29,862 nucleotides of DNA from CAZQXD01 sp964597315 (GTDB taxonomy: Bacteria; Pseudomonadota; Gammaproteobacteria; Competibacterales; Competibacteraceae): positions 1 to 29,862 of the forward strand of contig CAZQXD010000055.1 in assembly GCA_964597315.1 (NCBI GenBank), in the 5' to 3' direction. This document shows positions 14,460 through 21,333 of the stretch, in pieces. The stretch's first letter is position 1; every line of letters begins with the position of its first letter. The position numbers and the translations under genes were made by a program. The notes beneath the pieces were generated by a model. That model did no database searches. It saw only the letters and a list, made by a program, of their open reading frames with translations, and was not told where the DNA came from.

Positions 14460-15434
14460 ATGAGCGCAACCATTATCGAGCAAGCCACACCACGACTACA
14501 GCGTTCCCAACTGGCTGTTCCCGGCTCCAACTTCAGCTTCATCGAAAAGGCCGCCAAATCCGCCGCCGACGTGATATTCCTGGATTGCGAGGACGCCGTT
14601 GCCCCGGACGAGAAAGACAAGGCCCGCCAAAATATCATTCAGGCCCTGAATGATTTGGACTGGGGCGATAAAACCATGCAGGTGCGTATCAACGGCCTGG
14701 ACACCGAGTACATGTACCGGGATGTGGTGGAGATCGTCGAGAGTTGTCCGCGCCTGGATATGCTGCTGATTCCCAAGGTAGGGGTGCCGGCCGACGTCTA
14801 TACTGTGGATACCCTGGTGACCCAGATCGAACTGGCCAAGAAACGCGACAAGCGGCTCGGTTTTGATATCCTCATCGAAACCGCCCTGGGAATGGCCAAC
14901 GTCGAGGCCATCGCTCAGAGTTCCAAGCGCCTGGAGGCCATGAGCTTCGGGGTGGCCGATTATGCCGCCTCCACCCGCGCCCGCACCACGGTGATCGGCG
15001 GCGCCAACCCCGACTATAGCGTGTTGACCGGTGACGCCAACAGCGAATCCCGAGACGTACACTGGGGCGATATGTGGCATTTCGCCCTGTCCCGGATGTG
15101 CGTGGCCTGCCGGGCCTATGGCCTGCGGCCCATCGACGGTCCCTTCGGCGATTTTTCTGATCCCGATGCCTATGTGGCCGCCGCCAAGCGGGCCGCCGTC
15201 CTAGGCTATGAGGGCAAATGGGCCATCCATCCGTCCCAGATCGAACTGGCCAACCAGGTATTTAGTCCCTCGGAGGCCGAGGTGACCAAGGCCAAGCGCA
15301 TACTGGAGGCCATGGAACAAGCTAAAAAGGAAGGCAAGGGCGCGGTAAGCTTGGACGGTCGGCTGATTGACATCGCCTCCATCAAGATGGCCGAGAATCT
15401 GGTTAGCAAGGCCGAACAGATCGCCAATCGCTGA
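14460..15434 (+). CDS. mcl1: L-malyl-CoA/beta-methylmalyl-CoA lyase (Mcl1-like)
   Basis: This CitE-superfamily enzyme reversibly joins glyoxylate and acetyl-CoA to give L-malyl-CoA (and handles beta-methylmalyl-CoA in some bacteria). The 324-aa protein has the TIM-barrel motifs AVPGSNFSFIEKAAKS, VIFLDCEDAVAPDEK (Mg-binding Glu/Asp), MQVRINGLDT, MLLIPKVG, and DILIETALGMANVEAIA. It also has the Mcl-specific SFGVADYAASTRARTTVIGG loop, which separates it from simple CitE proteins. The C-terminal lid follows EGKWAIHPSQIELAN. ATG 14460 has AGGAG 9 nt upstream. Its neighbours glcDEF supply glyoxylate, and the next gene resembles the malyl-CoA thioesterase that completes malate formation. Direction of flux in the cell cannot be read from sequence. 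Confidence 0.92.
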   Translation: MSATIIEQATPRLQRSQLAVPGSNFSFIEKAAKSAADVIFLDCEDAVAPDEKDKARQNIIQALNDLDWGDKTMQVRINGLDTEYMYRDVVEIVESCPRLDMLLIPKVGVPADVYTVDTLVTQIELAKKRDKRLGFDILIETALGMANVEAIAQSSKRLEAMSFGVADYAASTRARTTVIGGANPDYSVLTGDANSESRDVHWGDMWHFALSRMCVACRAYGLRPIDGPFGDFSDPDAYVAAAKRAAVLGYEGKWAIHPSQIELANQVFSPSEAEVTKAKRILEAMEQAKKEGKGAVSLDGRLIDIASIKMAENLVSKAEQIANR

Positions 15435-15453
15435 TGCTCACCATGACCATGCA

Positions 15454-15490
15454 GGCCCTTGCCAGGACCGGTTCGGTTTCGGCAAGGGCC
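15454..15490 (+). other. Intercistronic hairpin between mcl1 and mcl2
   Basis: The 10-nt arms GGCCCTTGCC (15454-15463) and GGCAAGGGCC (15481-15490) are exact reverse complements with a 17-nt loop. There is no T run after it, so it is more likely an mRNA-stabilising or partial-attenuation element than a terminator. It lies 20 nt after the mcl1 stop and 27 nt before the mcl2 start. Confidence 0.6.
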
Positions 15491-15516
15491 GCCGCGATAC
15501 TCACAGGTACCCGTTC

Positions 15517-16389
15517 ATGCAAGCGTTTCGTCCCCGCCGTTCCATGCTTTATATGCCCGGCTCCAACGCCCGGGCTTTGGAAAAAGCTCGTTCCCTGCCC
15601 GCCGACGCCCTGATTCTGGATTTGGAGGATGCCGTCTCCCCGGATGCCAAGGTCCAGGCCCGGGAGCGGATCGTAGCGACTGTCAGCCAGGGCGGCTATG
15701 GCTACCGGGAGGTGATCGTGCGGGTCAACGGCTTGAACACCCCCTGGGGCCGGGACGATGTGGCGGCCATAGCCACTTGCGGCGCCGATGCCGTGCTGTT
15801 TCCCAAGGTGGAAGCGCCGGAACAGGTGCTAGAGGCCGTGGCCGCCTTGGATGCCGCCGGGGCGCCCGCCGAGCTGCCGGTCTGGATCATGGCCGAGACC
15901 CCGCGTTGCATGCTGCGCATCGACGCCATCTGCGCCGCCAGCCCCCGTCTGGCCGGTATCGTCATGGGTACCTCCGATCTGGCCAAAGAGCTGCGCGCTC
16001 GCCATACCCCTGGGCGCCTGCCCTTCCTCACGTCCCTGGGGCTGTGCGTGCTGGCTGCCCGGGCCTACGGTCTGGACATCCTCGACGGGGTACATCTGGA
16101 TCTGGACGATGAGGCTGGTCTGCGGGCCGCCTGCGAACAGGGCCGGGACTTGGGTTTCGACGGCAAGACCTTGATCCATCCGAAACAGATTGATCCTGCC
16201 AATGAGGTGTTTGCGCCCTCGCAACAAGAGATGGAGACCGCCGAGGTTCTGATCGCCGCCTGGGAGGAGGCTCGGGTGGCGGGCAAAGGGGTGGTGGTGG
16301 TCAACGGCAAGCTAGTGGAAAACCTGCATGTGGAGGAAGCCCAACGGGTGCTGGCGGTGGCGGAGGCCATCCGGGCAATGGAGGGTTGA
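15517..16389 (+). CDS. mcl2: (3S)-malyl-CoA thioesterase-like CitE protein (Mcl2-like)
   Basis: The 290-aa protein is a second, shorter CitE-superfamily member, with MLYMPGSNARALEKARS, LILDLEDAVSPDAK, VIVRVNGLNTPWG, AVLFPKVEAPEQV, WIMAETPRCML and IVMGTSDLAKELRARHTPGR. The overall layout, including SLGLCVLAARAYGLDILDGV and FDGKTLIHPKQIDPANEVF, resembles Rhodobacter Mcl2, which hydrolyses (3S)-malyl-CoA to malate and CoA. ATG 15517 was chosen because homologues begin just before the PGSN motif; an open frame extends upstream to 15367 but overlaps mcl1. With Mcl1 it would form a two-step equivalent of malate synthase. A citrate-lyase beta-like or other acyl-CoA activity cannot be excluded by motifs alone. 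Confidence 0.88.
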   Translation: MQAFRPRRSMLYMPGSNARALEKARSLPADALILDLEDAVSPDAKVQARERIVATVSQGGYGYREVIVRVNGLNTPWGRDDVAAIATCGADAVLFPKVEAPEQVLEAVAALDAAGAPAELPVWIMAETPRCMLRIDAICAASPRLAGIVMGTSDLAKELRARHTPGRLPFLTSLGLCVLAARAYGLDILDGVHLDLDDEAGLRAACEQGRDLGFDGKTLIHPKQIDPANEVFAPSQQEMETAEVLIAAWEEARVAGKGVVVVNGKLVENLHVEEAQRVLAVAEAIRAMEG

Positions 16390-16407
16390 CCCGGAATTAA
16401 CGTATCC

Positions 16408-16442
16408 CTAGACCCCTCTCCCGGGGAGGGAGAGAGGTCTAG
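16408..16442. terminator. Hairpin between convergent genes (likely bidirectional terminator)
   Basis: The arms 16408-16422 and 16428-16442 pair at 14 of 15 positions (CTAGACCCCTCTCCC against its near reverse complement) around a 5-nt loop. It lies between the ends of mcl2 (plus) and trxB (minus). A U tail is missing on both strands, so termination strength is uncertain. Confidence 0.5.
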
Positions 16443-16449
16443 GAGAGCT

Positions 16450-17457
16450 TCAATACACCGGCTCGCTGGCCGCTTCCTGGGAGTAGGTCAGGTTATGTTC
16501 GGCCTTGCCCACATCCTCCAGGTATTTTTCGGCGTCCAGGGCCGCCATGCAGCCGGTGCCGGCGGAAGTCACCGCCTGGCGATAGACATGGTCGGCAACG
16601 TCTCCGGCGGCGAACACCCCGGGGACACTGGTGGCGGTGGCCTCGCCGCTATGCCCGCCCTTGACCAGAATATAGCCCCCCTCCATGTCCAACTGACCCT
16701 CGAACAGGTCGGTATTGGGCTTGTGGCCGATGGCGATAAATACCCCGGTGGCCTCCAGGTTCTTGGTTTCGCCGGTTTGGGCGTGTTGGAGCCGGGCGCC
16801 AGTCACGCCGGAGTCGTCACCCAGCACTTCATCCAAGGTCTGGTTTAGTTCCAAGCGCATATTGCCGTTATTCACCTTGTCCATCAGCTTGTCCACCAGA
16901 ATGGCCTCGGCCCGGAACTTGTCGCGCCGATGCACGAGGGTGACTTCGCTGGCGATATTGGACAGGTACAAGGCTTCCTCCACGGCGGTGTTGCCGCCGC
17001 CGATCACCGCGACTTTCTGGTTGCGGTAAAAAAACCCGTCGCAGGTGGCGCAGGCGGAGACGCCCTTGCCCATGAACGCCTGTTCCGACTCCAGGCCCAG
17101 ATACTGAGCGGAGGCCCCGGTGGCGATGATCAAGGCATCGCAGGTGTATTCGCCGGAGTCACCCGTCAGGGAAAACGGTCGCTGATCCAGTTTCACCGTG
17201 TGGATATGGTCGAAAATGATTTCGGTGTCGAAGCGTTCGGCGTGTTGGCGCATCCGCTCCATCAAGCCGGGGCCTTGCAAGCCCTCCGGGTCGCCGGGCC
17301 AGTTATCCACGTCGGTGGTGGTCATCAACTGCCCACCCTGGGCCAGGCCAGTGACCAGCACTGGCTTGAGATTGGCGCGGGCGGCATAGACAGCCGCCGT
17401 ATAGCCGGCCGGGCCGGAGCCTAGAATCAGCAGCCGGCAGTGTTTGGTATTGCTCAT
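16450..17457 (-). CDS. trxB: Thioredoxin reductase TrxB
   Basis: TrxB moves electrons from NADPH via FAD and a redox-active disulfide to thioredoxin. The 335-aa protein begins near LLILGSGPAGYTAAVYAARA (FAD motif). It carries the active-site motif CATCDGFF (Cys-Ala-Thr-Cys), an NADPH-binding VAVIGGGNTAVEEALYLS, HRRDKFRAE, and the C-terminal FAAGDVADHVYRQAVTSAG. The start at 17457 has GGGAGA upstream and gives the usual N-terminus; an open frame extends to 17535 but adds an unlikely basic stretch. The peroxiredoxin gene lies 89 nt upstream on the same strand, with a GC-rich hairpin between, so the two may share a transcript. No thioredoxin gene is in view. Confidence 0.96.
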   Translation of the reverse strand: MSNTKHCRLLILGSGPAGYTAAVYAARANLKPVLVTGLAQGGQLMTTTDVDNWPGDPEGLQGPGLMERMRQHAERFDTEIIFDHIHTVKLDQRPFSLTGDSGEYTCDALIIATGASAQYLGLESEQAFMGKGVSACATCDGFFYRNQKVAVIGGGNTAVEEALYLSNIASEVTLVHRRDKFRAEAILVDKLMDKVNNGNMRLELNQTLDEVLGDDSGVTGARLQHAQTGETKNLEATGVFIAIGHKPNTDLFEGQLDMEGGYILVKGGHSGEATATSVPGVFAAGDVADHVYRQAVTSAGTGCMAALDAEKYLEDVGKAEHNLTYSQEAASEPVY

Positions 17458-17505
17458 TAGCTTGTCTCCCGTGATCCGGTGGCGTATTGGAAACGCTATG
17501 GCGCG

Positions 17506-17524
17506 GGGCGCCGGGCAGGCGCCC
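17506..17524 (-). other. GC-rich hairpin between peroxiredoxin and trxB genes
   Basis: The exact 7-bp arms GGGCGCC (17506-17512) and GGCGCCC (17518-17524) flank a 5-nt loop. On the minus strand this sits 22 nt after the peroxiredoxin stop and before trxB. No T run follows. It may act as partial attenuator, giving more peroxiredoxin than TrxB. Confidence 0.45.
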
Positions 17525-17546
17525 TCCATACCCAATAGTGTAGCCT

Positions 17547-18146
17547 CTACAGGACTTCGGCGTTCTTGGCCAGGAACTGGGCCACGCCTTCCGCGTCAGG
17601 CTTCATACCGCTCTGGCCTTTCTGCCAGCCGGCCGGGCAGACTTCGCCGTGCTCCTCGGTGAACTGCAAAGCCTCCACTAGACGGATCATCTCGTCCACG
17701 TTGCGGCCCAAGGGCAGGTTGTTCACCGTCTGATGCTGCACCACCCCGTCTTTGTCGATCAGGAAGGACGCCCGCAAGGCCACGCCGTCCTGGTGCTCGA
17801 TGCCGTAGGCTCGGGTAATGGCATGATTGACGTCGGCCACCATGGGGAAGCGGACCGGGCCGATGCCGCCCTGGTTTACCGGCGTGTTGCGCCAGGCATA
17901 GTGGGTGAACTGGGAGTCGATGGATACCCCCACCACTTCCACGCCCAGCTCCTGGAACCGCTCAATGCGCTTGTCGTGGGCGATGATTTCCGACGGACAG
18001 ACAAAGGTGAAGTCCAGGGGCCAGAAGAACAGCACCACATGCTTGCCCCGCAGCTCGGAAAGCTTGAATTGCTCGGTGATAGCGCCATTGGCCAGCACAG
18101 CGGGGGCGGTGAAGTCAGGGGCTTGCTTGTTGACGAGTACGCTCAT
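17547..18146 (-). CDS. Typical 2-Cys peroxiredoxin (AhpC/Prx1 type)
   Basis: This peroxidase reduces H2O2, organic peroxides or peroxynitrite. The 199-aa protein has the peroxidatic Cys50 in PLDFTFVCPSE and the resolving Cys in EHGEVCPAGW near residue 170, plus the conserved R in RASFLIDKDG. The start is ATG 18146, which is 8 nt from AAGGAG; another ATG at 18152 is only 2 nt from that site and would add two residues. Reductant is probably thioredoxin, given trxB directly downstream; no ahpF is present. A possible OxyR site (18249-18263) lies about 105 nt upstream. Confidence 0.95.
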   Translation of the reverse strand: MSVLVNKQAPDFTAPAVLANGAITEQFKLSELRGKHVVLFFWPLDFTFVCPSEIIAHDKRIERFQELGVEVVGVSIDSQFTHYAWRNTPVNQGGIGPVRFPMVADVNHAITRAYGIEHQDGVALRASFLIDKDGVVQHQTVNNLPLGRNVDEMIRLVEALQFTEEHGEVCPAGWQKGQSGMKPDAEGVAQFLAKNAEVL

Positions 18147-18248
18147 GTACATCTCTCCTTATAGGTTTGGCGAATCAATAAAATTGACTTGCCGTGGAGT
18201 CTATGGGAAGTCTTGATATATGTGAAATTGAATATATAGAAGACATCG

Positions 18249-18263
18249 ATAGGGAAAACCTAT
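18249..18263. promoter_or_regulatory. OxyR-like half-site (ATAG-N7-CTAT)
   Basis: ATAG-GGAAAAC-CTAT fits the ATAG-N7-CTAT dimer element of the OxyR consensus, in the region upstream of the peroxiredoxin gene. The full OxyR consensus needs a second such element 7 nt away. On the peroxiredoxin side the next positions match only partly (CAAT for CTAT, nothing clear for ATAG). Hence a candidate only. Confidence 0.4.
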
Positions 18264-18346
18264 GAGCAGGGATTATCTCCACCAACGAAACCGGGATTCT
18301 ATACTGGTGCGATCAGGCCGCCGTTCGTGGAACTGGCGCATCGGTC

Positions 18347-19492
18347 TTAGACCAATAGTCCTGGCAGTTGCGCGGCCAGGGTCTGTTTCTCTGCCACCGC
18401 TCCCCCGGTCAGGGCAAAACCCCGTAGGGTGCCGGTCGGGTCCAGAAACACGGCCCGCACCCCCCCATCCCGGGTCTCGCAGCGCCACTCCCCGGCTGCT
18501 CCGTCCGGGGGCGGAGCCACCACTACCGGATGAGACGGGGTCTTGACCTGTATCGGCATGGGTGGATAGCGCAGTGGGGTCAACCGTCCGGCCAGGGTTC
18601 GGGCCAGAGTCCGGGCGGCGTGGGAAATGGGCATTACATAGGGTAGCCACAGCCCTTGCGCCTCGGCGCAATCGCCTAGAGCATAGACCGCCTCGGCGCT
18701 GGTCTGTAAGTGGCGGTCCACGGTAATCCCCCGGCGGGTAGCCAGACCCGCAGTCTTGGCCAGGTCGGTGCGGGGCCGCAGCCCGGTGGCGGACAGCACC
18801 AGATCAGTGTCCAGTCGGCGACCGTCGGCAAGGGTCAGTTCATAAGCCAATCCTCGTCGCTCCATCCCCTTGATGGCGTTGCGAAAGTGCCAGCCCACTC
18901 CCTGAGCGGCCAGGGCGGCGCGCAAGGCCCGGCCAGCGGGTTCCGGCAGTAGCCGGGGCAGCGGCCAGCGGGCTAGATCCATCACCTCTACCCGGTAGCC
19001 GGCCCCGCATAAATCATCGGCGAACTCGCAGCCCACCAGCCCGGCCCCCAGAATGACCACCCGCCGCCGGCCCGCCAAGCGCTCCCGGAATACCCTGTAG
19101 CTGCGCAAATCGTTCACGGACAGCACATCCAGGGCGCCGTCCCCGGCCAGAGGCAGGCGCAAGGGATCGGCCCCCAGGGCCAGCACCAGCTTAAAGTAGG
19201 CGAGGGGGCCTTGTTCGGTGACCACCACCCCCCGGCGCGGGTCGAGGGCCTCCACCCGGGTATTCGTCAGCACCCTAAGTTGAAACTGCCGGGCCATGTG
19301 TTCCGGGGTAGCCATGGCCAGGGTATCGGCGTTTTTCCCCTGGGCCAGGGCGTTGGACAGCATGGGCTTGGAATAAAAGCGGCCATCGTCGCGGGTAAGC
19401 ACCGTGACCGGGGTAAGGGTGTCCAGGCGCCGGAACTCCCGGGCCACGGCATAGCCGGCCAGTCCACTGCCGACGATGATGATGGGTTTCAT
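18347..19492 (-). CDS. Rubredoxin reductase-like FAD/NAD(P)-dependent oxidoreductase
   Basis: The 381-aa flavoprotein starts MKPIIIVGSGLAGYAVAREF (FAD motif) and has the family-typical SKPMLSNALAQGK segment. An NAD-binding motif follows, RVVILGAGLVGCEFADDL, then SATGLRPRTDLAKTAGL and the second FAD contact AVYALGDCAE. This pattern is characteristic of rubredoxin-NAD(+) reductases (AlkT/RubB type), which pass electrons from NADH to rubredoxin. It starts at ATG 19492 behind an AAAGGGA site. No rubredoxin gene is in the window, so the partner is elsewhere. It is divergent from purE and ends about 200 nt before the peroxiredoxin start on the same strand. It may serve oxidative-stress defence or an alkane-type oxygenase; the sequence cannot decide. 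Confidence 0.88.
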   Translation of the reverse strand: MKPIIIVGSGLAGYAVAREFRRLDTLTPVTVLTRDDGRFYSKPMLSNALAQGKNADTLAMATPEHMARQFQLRVLTNTRVEALDPRRGVVVTEQGPLAYFKLVLALGADPLRLPLAGDGALDVLSVNDLRSYRVFRERLAGRRRVVILGAGLVGCEFADDLCGAGYRVEVMDLARWPLPRLLPEPAGRALRAALAAQGVGWHFRNAIKGMERRGLAYELTLADGRRLDTDLVLSATGLRPRTDLAKTAGLATRRGITVDRHLQTSAEAVYALGDCAEAQGLWLPYVMPISHAARTLARTLAGRLTPLRYPPMPIQVKTPSHPVVVAPPPDGAAGEWRCETRDGGVRAVFLDPTGTLRGFALTGGAVAEKQTLAAQLPGLLV

Positions 19493-19602
19493 AAGATCCC
19501 TTTATTATTTATGGAAGCGATTATTGTTTCATCGGCGCCCTGAGCATAAAACCCTATCGTTGCCCCGTTCGCAAGTCCGACAGCCCTTGCTAAACTGCCT
19601 CC

Positions 19603-20097
19603 ATGAATACACTTATTGGTCTGATTATGGGCTCCACCTCCGATTGGAGTACTCTAGAACACGCGGCGGACACCCTGGAACAACTGGGGGTGCCCTTTGA
19701 AGTCCGCGTGGTCTCCGCCCACCGCACCCCGGATCTGCTGTTCGACTACGCTGCCGGAGCCGAGGCCCGGGGTCTGGAGGTCATTATCGCCGGGGCCGGG
19801 GGGGCCGCCCATCTACCGGGGATGGTGGCCGCCAAGACCGTGTTGCCAGTGCTGGGGGTGCCCATTCAGTCCAAGTCCCTCAATGGCCTGGACTCCCTGC
19901 TGTCCATCGTGCAGATGCCAGCCGGCATCCCAGTGGGTACTCTGGCCATCGGTCGGGCAGGAGCCGTGAACGCCGCCCTGCTGGCCGCTAGCCTGCTGGG
20001 CAATAAACATCCAGAGTTCCGGGAGGCTCTGCGCGGCTACCGGGACCGCCAGACCGAAACAGTGCTGGCCCGGCCCGACCCTCGGAGCGCGCCGTGA
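19603..20097 (+). CDS. purE: N5-carboxyaminoimidazole ribonucleotide mutase PurE
   Basis: PurE converts N5-CAIR to CAIR in purine synthesis. The 164-aa protein has the class I signatures MGSTSDW (about 9-15), VVSAHRTPDLLFDYA, the glycine-rich GAGGAAHLPGMVAA, and PVLGVPIQSKSLNGLDSLLSIVQMP. ATG 19603 has no clear ribosome binding site upstream. The stop overlaps the purK start as GTGA (20094-20097), so the pair is translationally coupled in the usual order. Confidence 0.97.
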   Translation: MNTLIGLIMGSTSDWSTLEHAADTLEQLGVPFEVRVVSAHRTPDLLFDYAAGAEARGLEVIIAGAGGAAHLPGMVAAKTVLPVLGVPIQSKSLNGLDSLLSIVQMPAGIPVGTLAIGRAGAVNAALLAASLLGNKHPEFREALRGYRDRQTETVLARPDPRSAP

Positions 20098-21246
20098 TCG
20101 TCGGTGTGGTGGGCGGCGGACAATTGGCGCGGATGCTGGCTCTGGCCGGCTATCCCCTAGGGCTGCGGTGTTTGATCCTGGACCCTGCCCCGGNNNNNNN
20201 NNNNNNNNNNNNNNNNNNNNNNNNNNNNNNNNNNNNNNNNNNNNNNNNNNNNNNNNNNNNNNNNNNNNNNNNNNNNNNNNNNNNNNNNNNNNNCCGGCGC
20301 CTATGACGACCGGGAGCGGCTGGCCGAGCTGGCCGCCCGGGCCGAAGTGGTCACCTTCGACTTCGAGAACGTCCCTGAGTCCGCCGCCCGGTTCCTGGCC
20401 GAGCGGGTGCCGGTGTACCCGCCTCCCGCCGCTCTAGGGCTGGCCCAGGACCGACTGGTGGAGAAAACCCTGTTCCGTCGGCTGGGCATCCCCACCCCCC
20501 GGTTCGCGGCCGTGGACAGCTTGGATGCCCTGACCCTGGCGGTGGCCGACATCGGTCTGCCAGCCATGCTCAAGACCCGCCGTCTGGGATACGACGGCAA
20601 GGGCCAGCAACTGCTGCGTCGATGCGAGGACCTGCAACCGGCTTGGCAGGCCCTGGGTGGGGCGCCGCTTATCCTGGAAGCTTTCGTGCCCTTCCAGCGG
20701 GAGGTGTCGATTCTATCCCTACGCGCCCGGGACGGGCTGATCGTCCATTACCCGCTCGTGGAGAACCGCCACGGCAATGGCATTCTGCGCCGCTCCGATG
20801 CCCCCTTCTATGCCTCGGATCTGGCCGTCCGGCTGCGCGGTTACGCCGAAGCGTTGCTTGTGGAGCTGAACTATGTGGGCCTGTTGACCCTGGAATTCTT
20901 CGTGGTGGATGGCCAGCCGGTCATCAACGAGATGGCTCCCCGGGTCCACAACTCCGGCCACTGGACCATTGAAGGTGCGGAAACCAGCCAATTTGAAAAC
21001 CATCTGCGAGCGGTGGCCGGCCTGCCCCTGGGTTCCACCTCCGCCCGGGGTTGTTCCACCATGCTTAACTTCATCGGCGCACTGCCGGATCGGGATGCCT
21101 TCCTGGCGGTGTCCGGCGCCCACTGGCACGATTACGGCAAAGACCCCAAGCCGGGCCGCAAAGTGGGACATGCCACGCTACGGGCCGAGGACCGGGAGGT
21201 GCTAGAAAGGCGACTGGAGGCGCTGCCACCGCTGGTGGAGCCGTGA
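20094..21246 (+). CDS. purK: N5-CAIR synthetase PurK (interrupted by assembly gap)
   Basis: PurK is the ATP-grasp enzyme making N5-CAIR from AIR, bicarbonate and ATP. The N-terminal piece (MIVGVVGGGQLARMLALAGY, GTG start at 20094) and the large remainder (GAYDDRERLAELAAR onward) are separated by 100 N. ATP-grasp motifs follow, including MLKTRRLGYDGKGQQL, EAFVPFQREVSILSLR, VENRHGNGILRRSDAP and the metal-binding INEMAPRVHNSGHWTIEGA. Across the N run the frame appears shifted, but this is only because the run length is arbitrary. The one leftover base before and two after mean the true gap is a multiple of 3. Homologues have roughly 12-15 residues here, so about 30-42 nt are probably missing. 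The gene is likely intact in the organism. Confidence 0.93.
20194..20293. other. Assembly gap (100 N) inside purK
   Basis: Exactly 100 unknown bases separate two parts of one gene. This is the conventional placeholder for a gap of unknown length, so coordinates downstream of it are probably shifted relative to the real chromosome. Confidence 0.98.
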
Positions 21247-21333
21247 TCCGCCCGCGCCCCGTCGGCCCGGCCCCGTGGTCTGGAGGGGACAGATTCGCTA
21301 AGCTGCCCCAATAGCTGCCACAGAGTAAAGTCC

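Noticed and set aside
15367..15516. Upstream extension of the Mcl2-like protein
   Set aside because: It overlaps the end of mcl1, crosses the hairpin and has no homologue-like residues; ATG 15517 fits the family.
18262..18546. Plus-strand 94-codon frame overlapping the rubredoxin reductase end
   Set aside because: Most of it is antisense to a well-supported gene, and its start lies inside the OxyR-like element.
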